Origin: Alloalcanivorax xiamenensis | Lineage (GTDB): Bacteria > Pseudomonadota > Gammaproteobacteria > Pseudomonadales > Alcanivoracaceae | Direction: 5' to 3' | Length of the DNA: 64,000 nucleotides | NCBI RefSeq assembly: GCF_009846745.1 | Contig: NZ_AQPF01000020.1 | Span: 1-64,000 of the forward strand | In this document: positions 44,716 to 53,739 of the stretch, one piece after another | Numbering within the stretch: position 1 is the stretch's first letter | How the letters are laid out: each line of letters opens with the position of its first letter | The notes under the pieces: generated by a model | What the model was told of the DNA's origin: nothing | Seen by the model: only the letters and a program-made list of their open reading frames with translations | Database searches by the model: none | Position numbers and translations under genes: made by a program

Positions 44716-45363
44716 TTATCCACGCACGCCGATCAGTCTCAGATAAATGGCGGTGAACTCTTCCACCTTCTGTTCGAAGGCGGCGTCGTCGTCGGGCAGC
44801 TCTCGCGCGAAGCGGGTGAAAGTCGCGTTCATCACCCCCGCCAGCAACTCCGGGTCGGCCACCGGGTCGGCCCGGCCTTCCGCCACCAACCGTTCGACAT
44901 AATGTGCCATGCGCCGGGCCGGGCGACGCCGCATCTCGTCACGCATGGCACGCACTTCCTCATCCCCTTCCGCTTCGTGCTCCACCACCGTGAGCAGCGC
45001 CGCGTTGGCGGCATGGGCGGCAAGGAAGGCGCGGGTAGCGGCTCGTCCCAGTTCGTAGGGATCGTCAATACCGGGGAATTCATGGGCGGCAAGAAATTCG
45101 TCGCGTAACGCCGCGACGACTTCGAGGAAGGCCTCCCGCTTCGAGGCAAAGTAGGCATAGAACGCTGGCCGGGAGACCTCGGCCTCGGCGGTGATCGCGC
45201 CAATGGAGGTGCCGCCGTACCCGGAGCGGGCGAAGGCCCGGGCCGCCGCCTCCAACAGCACCGTGCGCATGGGGTGTTCCTCCCCTGCCCGGCGCCGACG
45301 CGCCACCGCCCAGGCCGGCCGACTCTTTCCGCAAGCCGGTTTCGTGGCACGATCGGACATCAT
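44716..45363 (-). CDS. TetR-family transcriptional regulator
   Basis: The 215-aa protein has a TetR N-terminal helix-turn-helix (AARAFARSGYGGTSIGAITAEAEVSRPAF..., about residues 38-70), with FYAYFASKREAFLEVV. The C-terminal ligand domain is unclassified. It begins 2 bp after the stop of the CoA ligase gene and is the third gene of an operon with a carboxylase and a ligase. It likely represses that operon. The perfect palindrome at 50404-50421 in front of the operon is its best candidate site. Confidence 0.93.
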   Translation of the reverse strand: MMSDRATKPACGKSRPAWAVARRRRAGEEHPMRTVLLEAAARAFARSGYGGTSIGAITAEAEVSRPAFYAYFASKREAFLEVVAALRDEFLAAHEFPGIDDPYELGRAATRAFLAAHAANAALLTVVEHEAEGDEEVRAMRDEMRRRPARRMAHYVERLVAEGRADPVADPELLAGVMNATFTRFARELPDDDAAFEQKVEEFTAIYLRLIGVRG

Positions 45364-45365
45364 TG

Positions 45366-47084
45366 CTACTCCCTTCCCAACTCCTTCAGGATTCGCGCAC
45401 GTAACTTGTACTTCTCGATCTTATTGGTGGGAGTACGTGGAATCTCATCAATCAGCCGGATATAGCGCGGCCGCATGTATTTGGGCATGGTCTCCGCGGC
45501 GAAGTCGTGCAAGGCCTGCTCACTGAGCCGCGCACCATCCGCCGCCGTCACATAAGCCACCACGTCATCCTCATCGCCCTCACTGCTGGCGATGGCGAAT
45601 ACCGCGGCCAGTGCCACCGAGGCATGTTGATTGAGCAAATCCTCCACCTGGAATGAGGACAGGTTTTCGCCACGCACCCGAATCCGGTCACCCAGGCGAT
45701 CCAGGAAGGCGAACATGCCATCTTCCAGTTGCACCGCCGCGTCGCCGGTATGAAACCACAGGTTGCGCCAGGCCGCCACGGTGGCCTCCGGCTTGCCCAG
45801 ATACTCGCTCATGATCAGGCCTGGCAGTTTCGGCCGCACCGCCAACTGGCCCGGTTCGCCGGGGCCACATCGCTGGTCCTGGTGATCCAGCACCGCCACG
45901 TCCATGAACGGCGTCGGATCCCCCATCAGCCGTCTGGGCCGATTCTCTCCGCCGGGCAGGACCGCCATGCCCGCCGCCGCGGCCCGCTGTTTAACCTGCT
46001 CGTGGGAGCGCCCCCGGTACAAGTCCGCCGGCGTGCCTTCACCTTCGGCGGTCTCCTCGAACAGCAGGCCAAGCGGTGAACCCGACTCGGTTTGTCCAAA
46101 CCCGGCGGTGACAAAATCCAGCCCGAACCGGCGCGCCACCAGAGCGTGATGCTCAGGCAACGGCTGCATGTGCACCTTGTTCAGGGTATTGCGCCGGTCA
46201 TCCGGTCCTTCCGGCGCCTTGGTCAACCAGGGAATCATCACATCCAACAGAATCGCCGTGGTCGCTCCCCGGGAGGCGACACGTTTCCAGAAATCACCGG
46301 GACTGAAACGGTTCCACACCGCCACTTCACAGCCCACCCAGGCGGCGCGCGCCACATTGGCGATGGCCCCGCCGACGTGGTACAGGGGCAGATCGTTGTA
46401 GACCACGTCGTCCGGGGTCAGCGGTTGCCGCAGTTTGAACGTGTACTGCGCCATCCAGCGGTATGGCTGCAGTACGCCCTTCGCCGGTCCGGTGGTGCCG
46501 GAGGTATAGACCACGTTCGCCGGATCATCAAAGGAGATGGTGATATCCGGCCGCGCGGCCGGCGCCATGAGTGACGCCCAGGACGACTCGGCGAAACGGC
46601 TATCGACCTCCTCACGGTGACTCACATGATCGTGAGCATCGGCCGGTGGATCGTAGACGATCACCGACGGCGCCGCCGCCAGATCACCGGCGACCTGATT
46701 GACCGCGCCCAGCAGGGCCGGATCCGTCACCAGCAGTTTCGGCGCGGTGTCATTGAGCTGGTATGAGAGCAACCGCCCGGTGTAACTGAAATTCACCGGA
46801 CAGTACACGGCTCCGGCCTTCCAGATGCCGAACATCATCAGCGCGCTCACCATGGGGTTCAAGGTGAAGACGCTGACCCGGTCCCCCTTGGCAATACCCA
46901 GAGCGGCAAGGTTACCGGCGATGTGGTCGGTACGTTCGCCGAAGTCCGCGTACGTGAGGGTGACGTCATCCTCGCCATAATGGAAGAACGGTCTTTCCCC
47001 GGCCACCTTCGCCCAGTGATCAAGCCGTTCGGTAACGATTTCGCCGTCTTCCCGCAGCAAGGCGGTCAGTTCCGTCTCGTTCAT
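45366..47084 (-). CDS. AMP-forming CoA ligase (CaiC/crotonobetaine-CoA ligase-like)
   Basis: The 572-aa protein is an ANL-family CoA ligase. The P-loop YTSGTTGPAKGVLQPY, the GFGQTESGSP motif, WFHTGDAAVQLEDG and the C-terminal Lys in RTPTNKIEKYKLR are all intact. The overall pattern, including RDRIRVRGENLSSFQVED-like text near residue 450, resembles crotonobetaine/carnitine-CoA ligase. The gene lies 52 bp after a single-chain acyl-CoA carboxylase gene, suggesting that the acyl-CoA formed here is the carboxylase substrate. The acid itself is unknown. Confidence 0.9.
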   Translation of the reverse strand: MNETELTALLREDGEIVTERLDHWAKVAGERPFFHYGEDDVTLTYADFGERTDHIAGNLAALGIAKGDRVSVFTLNPMVSALMMFGIWKAGAVYCPVNFSYTGRLLSYQLNDTAPKLLVTDPALLGAVNQVAGDLAAAPSVIVYDPPADAHDHVSHREEVDSRFAESSWASLMAPAARPDITISFDDPANVVYTSGTTGPAKGVLQPYRWMAQYTFKLRQPLTPDDVVYNDLPLYHVGGAIANVARAAWVGCEVAVWNRFSPGDFWKRVASRGATTAILLDVMIPWLTKAPEGPDDRRNTLNKVHMQPLPEHHALVARRFGLDFVTAGFGQTESGSPLGLLFEETAEGEGTPADLYRGRSHEQVKQRAAAAGMAVLPGGENRPRRLMGDPTPFMDVAVLDHQDQRCGPGEPGQLAVRPKLPGLIMSEYLGKPEATVAAWRNLWFHTGDAAVQLEDGMFAFLDRLGDRIRVRGENLSSFQVEDLLNQHASVALAAVFAIASSEGDEDDVVAYVTAADGARLSEQALHDFAAETMPKYMRPRYIRLIDEIPRTPTNKIEKYKLRARILKELGRE

Positions 47085-47136
47085 TGTTGCTCTCCCGAAT
47101 CAAAGTCTGAGTTGTTGTTCTCACGCCGCTTTTGAA

Positions 47137-50100
47137 TCATGGCCTGGCACCGAATGAGGGCGGTCCGACCTGCTCGGGCAGCAATCGATAGGCATCGCGT
47201 ACCCAATCGCAGAGCAAGGCACGGCTGTCACGGGGGTCGATAAGGTCCTGGGCGCCAAAGTGCTCCGCGGTACGGAACGGCGACGAAACCGCCTTCAGCT
47301 CCGCGGCGATCTCGGCGATGGTGGCGGCCGGATCGTCGCTGGCTTCGATCTGCGCGCGGAACGCGGCCTCGATGCCTCCCTGGACCGGCAGCGACCCCCA
47401 GTCACCCGACGGCCATGACCAACTGCGGCTGGCGCGGTGACGATTGATGATGCCGGCACCGCCAACGCCGTAGACACGGCGCAGAATGATCTCGGCCTGC
47501 GGTACCCGCGCCTGATAGACGGCGGCGATGGCCCGCGCTCCCGCGCGGATAGTGGCACGGCGTTCCGCCACCGAACCGATGGTCATGCCGGCCTGGTCGG
47601 TGAGACTGACGATTGGCAGATGGAAAGTCTCGCACAGGTCCACCAGACGACCCACCGCCTGTGCGCCTTCCACCGACATGGTGGCGCCCCGCATCGGATC
47701 CGACGCGATCACGCCCACCGGATGACCGTCAAGGCGCGCCAGGGCGGTGACGATACCGTCCCCGTACTCGGCGTAGGTGAACACGGATCCAGCGTCGAAG
47801 ATGGCCTCCAGAATCGGCCCGATGGCGTACGGGTGCCTCGGATTGCGCGGGATCGCGCTCAGCAGCGCGCTTTCCTGGCGCGCCGCCGGATCCAGCGACG
47901 ACACCACCGGCGGAAGCTCGAAGGCGCTGCCGGGCAAATATCCCAGGAACGTCCGGATCACCGCGAAGGCAGTGGCCTCATCGGGCACGATGCGTTCCAC
48001 CGAGCCGGTACCGCGGTGTATGTCGGCACCGCCCAGTTCCTCCTTGGTCAGGTCCTCACCGGTACCGCCACGCACCACCGGCGGCCCCGCGGTGAACAGC
48101 TGCCCCAACCCCTCGACCATCACGGCCAGATGCGACATCACCAGACGCGCCGCTCCCAGCCCGACCGTCGGGCCGAGGCAAGCCGCCACCACCGGCACCA
48201 GGGAGAGGTTGTCCACCACCGCGTCCCAGGCCGGGTTGACCGGGATATAAGTGAAGCCGTTCTCCCGTGCCGTCTTGACGCTGCCGCCGCCACTGGCGCC
48301 ATCGAGTAGACGCACCACCGGCAAACGCATCTCGCGCGCGTAGCGCTCGGCATAGATCTGTTTATCGTGGATCGCGGCATCGCCAGACCCACCACGCACG
48401 GTGAAGTCGTCCACGCCCAGCACTATCTTGCGGCCTTCCACCGTGGCCGTCCCGGCGACGAAGTTGGCCGGCAGGATGCGCTCGGCGCGACCGTCCACAT
48501 AGTCCACAAAACCGGTCAGGGCGCCGATTTCGCGGAAACTGTCCGGATCCGCCAGCGCGGTGACACGCTCCCGTGCGGTCAACTTGCCCGCCACCCGTTG
48601 CCGCTCGACCTTGGCCTCTCCCCCCATGGCCTCGGCGAGTTGGCGGCGGCGCACGATTTCCGCCACTTCCGCCGACCAGTCTTCCACCACCGTTTCGGCA
48701 ACCGGCGCCCCGCTATGCTCCACCGGGCTGCCATAAACAAGCACATCCCCTTCGTCGACAAAGTCACCGGCCGCCGCGACGACGCCGTCGATACGCATGG
48801 ACTCCGTCGCGCGGATCACGTGCTCCATCTTCATCGCCTCGACCACCAGAAGCGGCGCGCCCGCCGGCACCACATCACCCGGCGCCACGTCCATCTTCAA
48901 CAGCACCCCACCCAGGGTTGAACGAACCGAACAGGCGCCATCCGGTACCTGAGGATGGAGAATGTCGCGCCGTTCCTGCCCGATTGCCGCCACCGGAGCC
49001 CCCCTTCCCGGTCGGCGGTGGGAGAGTAGCGCCGGCAAATTCTGATCCAGATAGCCGGTATCGAACCGTCCCCGCACGAAGTCCGGCTCGGTGACGATCC
49101 CGTGGACCAGATCCAGATTGGTGGGCACCCCCTCGATCCCGAACTCCGCCAGGGCCGCCGCCGTCCGCCGGGCAGCGGTGACGAAATCATCACCGTGACC
49201 GATGACTTTGGCGATCAGGGAGTCATATCGGGGGCTCACCCGGTAGCCCGCGTAGCCATAGGTGTCCACGCGCAATCCGGGTCCGGAAGGCAACGCGAAA
49301 CCGTGGATGACCCCGCTGCCCGGGCGGGGCGAGCCATCGACGTCGAGGGTTTCGAGATTAACCCGGGCCTGAACCGCGAACCCTCTGGGCAGCGGCGGCT
49401 CGGCCAGGCCGATATCCGGCAGCCGCGCCCCGTTCGCGATACGCAGCTGGGTCGCCACCAGGTTCACTCCGGTGACCTGCTCGGTGACGGTATGTTCCAC
49501 CTGCAGGCGCGGGTTGGCCTCCATGAAGAACACCTCATCGCCGTCGACAAGGAATTCAAAGGTTCCCAGTCCGCGATAGTTCAAGGCCCTGGCAAGCTGC
49601 AATGCCGCGGCGACGATGCGGTCGCGCTGGTCGGCCTCCAGCGCCGGACTCGGGGCGATTTCGATGAGTTTCTGATGGCGGCGCTGGATACTGCAGTCGC
49701 GCTCGCCCAGATGCTGGACGCTGACGCCGTCGCCCACCACCTGAATCTCGATATGTCGGGGATTACGGGCCAGACGTTCCACATACAGCGCATCATCGCC
49801 GAAAGCCTGTGCGGCCTCGGAGCGGCATCGTTCGAACGCGGCGGGCAATTCAGCACGATCGGTAACCGCGCGCATGCCACGCCCGCCGCCCCCGGACAGG
49901 GCTTTGATCATCACCGCTCCGTGCTCACTGGCGAATGCTTCCGCCTCGGCCAGCGTGGTGGCGCCAGTGGTGCCAGGCATGACGGCGACGCCCTGCTCCA
50001 TGGCGAAGGCCCTTGCCCGTGCCTTGTCCCCGAGCATCGCCAGGGTATCCGCGCTCGGGCCTATGAACACCACTCCGGCCTCGGCACAGCGGTGGGCGAA

Positions 50101-50388
50101 ATCCGCATTCTCGCTGAGAAATCCGTAGCCCGGATGAATCGCGCCGCAACCGGATGAGAGCGCGGCTTCGATCAGGGCACTGGCATTCAGATAAGCGGCC
50201 ACCCCGGTTCCCGCGAGCACGACCGCCTCATCAGCGCGATGAACATGCAAGGCGTCTTTGTCGTCCTCCGGAAACACCGCGACGGCCCGCCCTCCCATCT
50301 CATGAATCGCCCGGATAATGCGGACGGCGATCTCTCCACGATTGGCGACCAGCACACTGATCGCACCCTGGTCTTTGGTCTCGGCCAT
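47137..50388 (-). CDS. Single-chain biotin-dependent acyl-CoA carboxylase (biotin carboxylase-BCCP-carboxyltransferase fusion)
   Basis: The 1083-aa protein holds all catalytic parts of an acyl-CoA carboxylase in one chain. Biotin carboxylase covers about residues 1-440, with LVANRGEIAVRIIRA, ATP-grasp KALSGGGGRGMR and MEANPRLQVEHTVTE. The biotin carrier has EAMKMEH with the biotinyl Lys near 519. The carboxyltransferase part runs from about 580 to the end (GASGGGSVKTARENG, TDQAGMTIGSVAE). Most bacteria split these over two or more genes. A known single-chain example is the mycobacterial long-chain acyl-CoA carboxylase. The start at 50388 is chosen because GAGG lies 5 nt upstream. Confidence 0.92.
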   Translation of the reverse strand: MAETKDQGAISVLVANRGEIAVRIIRAIHEMGGRAVAVFPEDDKDALHVHRADEAVVLAGTGVAAYLNASALIEAALSSGCGAIHPGYGFLSENADFAHRCAEAGVVFIGPSADTLAMLGDKARARAFAMEQGVAVMPGTTGATTLAEAEAFASEHGAVMIKALSGGGGRGMRAVTDRAELPAAFERCRSEAAQAFGDDALYVERLARNPRHIEIQVVGDGVSVQHLGERDCSIQRRHQKLIEIAPSPALEADQRDRIVAAALQLARALNYRGLGTFEFLVDGDEVFFMEANPRLQVEHTVTEQVTGVNLVATQLRIANGARLPDIGLAEPPLPRGFAVQARVNLETLDVDGSPRPGSGVIHGFALPSGPGLRVDTYGYAGYRVSPRYDSLIAKVIGHGDDFVTAARRTAAALAEFGIEGVPTNLDLVHGIVTEPDFVRGRFDTGYLDQNLPALLSHRRPGRGAPVAAIGQERRDILHPQVPDGACSVRSTLGGVLLKMDVAPGDVVPAGAPLLVVEAMKMEHVIRATESMRIDGVVAAAGDFVDEGDVLVYGSPVEHSGAPVAETVVEDWSAEVAEIVRRRQLAEAMGGEAKVERQRVAGKLTARERVTALADPDSFREIGALTGFVDYVDGRAERILPANFVAGTATVEGRKIVLGVDDFTVRGGSGDAAIHDKQIYAERYAREMRLPVVRLLDGASGGGSVKTARENGFTYIPVNPAWDAVVDNLSLVPVVAACLGPTVGLGAARLVMSHLAVMVEGLGQLFTAGPPVVRGGTGEDLTKEELGGADIHRGTGSVERIVPDEATAFAVIRTFLGYLPGSAFELPPVVSSLDPAARQESALLSAIPRNPRHPYAIGPILEAIFDAGSVFTYAEYGDGIVTALARLDGHPVGVIASDPMRGATMSVEGAQAVGRLVDLCETFHLPIVSLTDQAGMTIGSVAERRATIRAGARAIAAVYQARVPQAEIILRRVYGVGGAGIINRHRASRSWSWPSGDWGSLPVQGGIEAAFRAQIEASDDPAATIAEIAAELKAVSSPFRTAEHFGAQDLIDPRDSRALLCDWVRDAYRLLPEQVGPPSFGARP

Positions 50389-50403
50389 GAGCACCTCTTT
50401 ATT

Positions 50404-50421
50404 GTTGACATTAGTGTCAAC
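50404..50421. promoter_or_regulatory. Perfect palindrome, candidate TetR operator
   Basis: An 18-bp palindrome with arms GTTGACA and TGTCAAC around TTAG lies 16 bp upstream of the carboxylase start codon. It falls at the expected transcription start of the minus-strand promoter just upstream. Its size and symmetry fit a TetR-family operator, and the operon encodes a TetR protein. Confidence 0.65.
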
Positions 50422-50423
50422 GA

Positions 50424-50453
50424 ACTATGCTGGCCGACCATTTAATGCGTCAA
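50424..50453 (-). promoter_or_regulatory. Sigma70-type promoter for the carboxylase-ligase-tetR operon
   Basis: On the minus strand TTGACG (50448-50453) is separated by 18 bp from CATAGT (50424-50429). The palindromic operator begins 3 bp downstream of the -10, so a bound repressor would block transcription initiation. Confidence 0.5.
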
Positions 50454-50588
50454 GGCCTTTTACGTTTTTCAGGATTGCCCCACCCGCCTGCGCCGGTTGG
50501 CCAAAACCATGTGCTCTTCCCGCGTATCGGACCGGTTCCGCCGTGTACAACGTCCCGTCCCTGGCGTTACATCTTTACCTTCAAGCTC

Positions 50589-50892
50589 TTAGAGCCTGTT
50601 TACGATCTTTACGCCGCCGCGCCGGAGTTCCCTTCTCTCCTGGTGGAAAGTGTCGTCAGGCCGTGATTTCGATTGTGCTATGTAGTCCGTCTACATGAAC
50701 AAGTGTAATCGCGGCCTGGCGGAAAAATACCCGGAGGGCACAGGGGGGGGCCGGCCCATCGGGTTGCGCTGAAAAAGCCGCCAGACGACGCCCCGGCCTT
50801 TGCCTTTGGCCCCACAGCCTGCAGTCCGTGACGCCCTCTGGCGGCTTTTCCTGCAGCAACGCGGTGGTGTAAAGATCGTGAACAGGCTCTTA
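50589..50892. mobile_element. MITE-like element with 31-bp terminal inverted repeats and TTA duplication
   Basis: The element proper is 50592-50889 (298 bp). Its ends are imperfect inverted repeats of about 31 bp that begin GAGCCTGTTYACGATCTTTAC and differ at about four positions. A direct repeat TTA flanks both sides (50589-50591 and 50890-50892), as expected for a 3-bp target duplication. There is no transposase. Inside is a second stem with arms GAAAAAGCCGCCAGA and TCTGGCGGCTTTTC (about 50770-50850). It is probably a deleted insertion sequence or MITE; the TNA-type duplication is compatible with an IS5-like group, but the family is not certain. Confidence 0.75.
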
Positions 50893-50944
50893 GCCCCGAC
50901 CTTCACCGCGGCCCCGAAGCCGCCGGACAACAGGAACCCGGATC

Positions 50945-51925
50945 ATGAAAAAAGTGATCGCCGAATCGCTGTCATCCATCACCGACTATCAACTGATCGA
51001 AACCGAGCGGCCCAGCCCCGGCGAGGGGGAGATTCTGATAGGCGTGGCCGCCTGCGGGCTCGGCTACGTGGATTCTCTGGTCGCCCTGGGCCGCTACCAG
51101 GTAAAACCCGCGCTACCGCACACACCTGGCCGCGAAGTAGCGGGCCGGATCCTGGCAGTGGGCGCCGGTATCGAGGCCCCGCGGGTGGGAGAACGGGTGA
51201 TGGCCACCGTCAACGGCGGCCTGGCTGAGTACGCTCTGGCCCCGGCAGCGGAAGTCCGACCTATACCGGACGCCATGACGTTCGCCGAAGCCGCCGGCTT
51301 TCGCGTCAACTACCTGACCGCGCTGCACGGGCTGGTCGACCGGGCCCAGTTGCAGCCCGGGGAAACCGTGGTGGTGTTTGGCGCCGCTGGCGGTCTTGGC
51401 GCCGCCGGCGTGCAGGTGGCCAAACGGCTCGGCGCTCGTGTGGTGGCGGTGGCGTCTTCCAGGGAAAAACGGGCGTTCTGCCAGAAACTGGGTGCCGATC
51501 AGGTGTTGGATAGTGAGCCGGATGGCTGGCGGGAGCGGCTGCGGGCCGCCTGCGGCGGCACGGCACCGGACGTGGTATTCGATCCGGTGTGCGGTCCGTT
51601 ATTCGAACCGGCGTTCCGTTCTCTTCATTGGCGTGGACGCCATCTGATCCTCGGATTCACCGGTGGGCCGATCCCCTCACTCAGGGTGAATCTGCCACTG
51701 ATGAAAGGGGCGGGCCTGATCGGCGTGGATGTCAGACAGTTCCTGGAAAAGGAGCGGGCGCGAGGCCATCAGCACCTGGCTCGGTTGCTGAGCTGGGTGA
51801 TGGAAGGTGATCTGAAACCACCGGTCGGCCGCGTCTTCCCGCTAGACGCCTTCATGGAGGCATTGGAGTTCGCTCTGAGCGGCGCCGGGTTGGGTAAAAC
51901 CGTGGTCGCCATCGCTGACCCGTAA
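50945..51925 (+). CDS. NADPH:quinone oxidoreductase-like protein (MDR superfamily)
   Basis: The 326-aa protein is a zinc-free medium-chain dehydrogenase of the quinone oxidoreductase type. It has the GroES-like N-terminal fold (PHTPGREVAGRILAVGAG) and the nucleotide-binding motif VVFGAAGGLGAAGVQVAKRLGA near residue 140. Cys ligands for structural zinc are absent. It could reduce an enoyl or quinone substrate; the substrate is unknown. The gene lies 52 bp past a MITE-like element that may have altered its promoter, and it is followed by the box promoter region. Confidence 0.88.
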   Translation: MKKVIAESLSSITDYQLIETERPSPGEGEILIGVAACGLGYVDSLVALGRYQVKPALPHTPGREVAGRILAVGAGIEAPRVGERVMATVNGGLAEYALAPAAEVRPIPDAMTFAEAAGFRVNYLTALHGLVDRAQLQPGETVVVFGAAGGLGAAGVQVAKRLGARVVAVASSREKRAFCQKLGADQVLDSEPDGWRERLRAACGGTAPDVVFDPVCGPLFEPAFRSLHWRGRHLILGFTGGPIPSLRVNLPLMKGAGLIGVDVRQFLEKERARGHQHLARLLSWVMEGDLKPPVGRVFPLDAFMEALEFALSGAGLGKTVVAIADP

Positions 51926-51983
51926 ACACCTTTGGCCACCGGACGGGGTGGCCCTTCTTTCCCAATGTCTTATCTCAAAAATC

Positions 51984-52002
51984 GCATTATATTTCATAAT
52001 GC
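51984..52002. promoter_or_regulatory. Inverted repeat upstream of the benzoate-CoA ligase promoter (candidate BoxR site 1)
   Basis: Arms GCATTAT (51984-51990) and ATAATGC (51996-52002) flank ATTTC. The right arm runs into TGCA followed by TATTATA. A similar arrangement, with TGCA followed by CTATAAT, lies before boxC. TGCA-based repeats are known operators of the related BzdR and BoxR regulators, so BoxR binding is plausible. Confidence 0.5.
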
Positions 52003-52038
52003 ATATTATAAATCAATAACCAAGCCCGGCCTTACCTC

Positions 52039-52080
52039 TTGCCCCTGTCGATTCATGCATTATAGTACATGTCAGTGTAC
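52039..52080 (+). promoter_or_regulatory. Box operon promoter with overlapping TGCA motif and GTACA/TGTAC repeat
   Basis: TTGCCC (52039-52044) is separated by 16 bp from TATAGT (52061-52066). A TGCAT motif overlaps the upstream edge of the -10. A 5-bp inverted repeat, GTACA (52065-52069) and TGTAC (52076-52080), lies over the expected start site. A repressor bound here would block transcription of the benzoate-CoA ligase gene at 52144. Confidence 0.5.
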
Positions 52081-52143
52081 TGGCTGTACCTAGCACCGAA
52101 TCGATAACCACAACAATCTCGACAGCAAGGGAGAGAAGCCGAC

Positions 52144-53739
52144 ATGACACAAGCCAAGGCTATGCGCGAGCCCGCCGCCGAGCCCCTGCCCCGCCATTTC
52201 AACGCCGCCGAACACTTCATTGACCGTCACCTGAAAGAAGGCCGTGCCGGAAACCTGGCGATCATCGACCGCGACGGTGAAATGACCTACGCACGCCTCG
52301 CCGAACGAGTAGCTCGGGCGGCCGCCATGTATCATGCCCTGGGGCTGCGCCAGGAAGACCGGGTGGCTCTCGCCATGTCCGACAGCGCTGACTATCTGGC
52401 CTGTTTCTGGGGCGGCCTGAAAGCCGGAGTGGTGCCGGTCTGTCTGAACACACTGCTCACCCCGACCCAATACCGTTACATCCTTGGCGACTGCCGTGCC
52501 CAGGTATTGATCGTGGAGCAGTCCCTTTATGCCCAATTCGCTGAGTTGATCCCGGCGCTGCCCAACCTTGAAAAAGTAATCGTGGTGAATGGCCGGGAGG
52601 CGAATCACGACACTCTGACGGAACTGCTCGACAGCGCTTCACCGGAGAGCCACTGGGCCGGGACCACCTGCGACGATATCGCTTTCTGGCTCTATTCCTC
52701 CGGTTCCACCGGCAATCCCAAGGGTGTCCCTCATCGTCACGCCAGTCTGTACTGGACCGCCGAGTTGTACGGCAAGGGCGTACTGGGTATTCAGCCCCAT
52801 GACCGTATTTTTTCCATCGCCAAACTGTTCTTCGCCTACGGTTTGGGTAATGGCATGACGTTTCCACTTTCGGTGGGCGCCACCACCATCCTCTACGATG
52901 GCCGCCCGACCCCGGCCGCGGCACTGGAGATCATGGAACGGCACCAGCCGACGATCTTCTGCGGCGTGCCAACGTTGTACGCGGCACTGCTGGCCGATCC
53001 CCAACTGGCCCGACACCCCGGCTCCAAAGCTTTGCGCCGCAGCATTTCCGCTGGTGAGGCGCTGCCCAAAGAGACTGGCGAACGCTGGGAAAAGCGTTTC
53101 GGCTCCCCCATTCTCGACGGCGTCGGTTCCACCGAGATGCTGCACATCTATCTGACCAATCAGCCCGGTGATGTGCATTACGGTTGCTCCGGCCGTGCCG
53201 TACCCGGCTATCAAGTGAAACTGGTGGACGAAAGCGGCAACGACATCGAAGCGGCCAACCAGATCGGCGAAATGCTGGTGAACGGCCCGAGCGCCGCCAG
53301 CGGGTATTGGAATCAGCGTGATAAAAGTCTGCGCACCTTCGTTGGCGAATGGACCTGTACCGGCGACAAGTACTATCGCGACGAACAGGGCCGCTATCAT
53401 TACTGCGGGCGCGGCGACGACATGTTCAAGTCCGGCGGCAACTGGGTGTCTCCGTTCGAGGTGGAATCCACGTTGATGCAACACGAAGGTGTCATGGAAG
53501 CGGCGGTGGTGGCGCGCAGTGACGACACCGAAAATCTCAAACCGGCGGCGTATGTGGTCTTGAAAACAACCATCGACGACGAGGAAGCCTTTGCCAGGGA
53601 ACTGCAGGACTTCGTGCGCTCGCGCATCGAGCTGTGGAAATACCCACGCTGGGTGTACTTCGTCGACGAGTTACCCAAAACCGCCACCGGCAAGATCCAG
53701 CGCTTCAAACTGCGAAACCGGGAACAGGTGCCGGCATGA
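52144..53739 (+). CDS. Benzoate-CoA ligase
   Basis: The 531-aa protein matches the benzoate-CoA ligase family, which converts benzoate, ATP and CoA to benzoyl-CoA. The P-loop YSSGSTGNPKGVPHRHAS, LFFAYGLGNGMTFPLSVGA, GVGSTEMLHIYLTN, the CTGDKYYRDEQGRYHYCGR block and the final Lys motif TATGKIQRFKLR are typical of this group and are not seen in generic fatty-acyl ligases. The gene opens the box operon, and boxC, boxB and boxA follow, which supports the substrate. GGGAGAG precedes the ATG. The end overlaps the hydrolase start by 4 bp. Confidence 0.94.
   Translation: MTQAKAMREPAAEPLPRHFNAAEHFIDRHLKEGRAGNLAIIDRDGEMTYARLAERVARAAAMYHALGLRQEDRVALAMSDSADYLACFWGGLKAGVVPVCLNTLLTPTQYRYILGDCRAQVLIVEQSLYAQFAELIPALPNLEKVIVVNGREANHDTLTELLDSASPESHWAGTTCDDIAFWLYSSGSTGNPKGVPHRHASLYWTAELYGKGVLGIQPHDRIFSIAKLFFAYGLGNGMTFPLSVGATTILYDGRPTPAAALEIMERHQPTIFCGVPTLYAALLADPQLARHPGSKALRRSISAGEALPKETGERWEKRFGSPILDGVGSTEMLHIYLTNQPGDVHYGCSGRAVPGYQVKLVDESGNDIEAANQIGEMLVNGPSAASGYWNQRDKSLRTFVGEWTCTGDKYYRDEQGRYHYCGRGDDMFKSGGNWVSPFEVESTLMQHEGVMEAAVVARSDDTENLKPAAYVVLKTTIDDEEAFARELQDFVRSRIELWKYPRWVYFVDELPKTATGKIQRFKLRNREQVPA

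Noticed and set aside
49102..50157. Plus-strand open frame of 351 codons opposite the carboxylase
   Set aside because: The carboxylase biotin-carboxylase domain is clear on the other strand, so this is a shadow.
53634..53735. Longer N-terminus for the alpha/beta hydrolase
   Set aside because: The extra 34 codons lie entirely inside the benzoate-CoA ligase gene, and the ATG at 53736 overlaps the ligase stop in the usual coupled manner.
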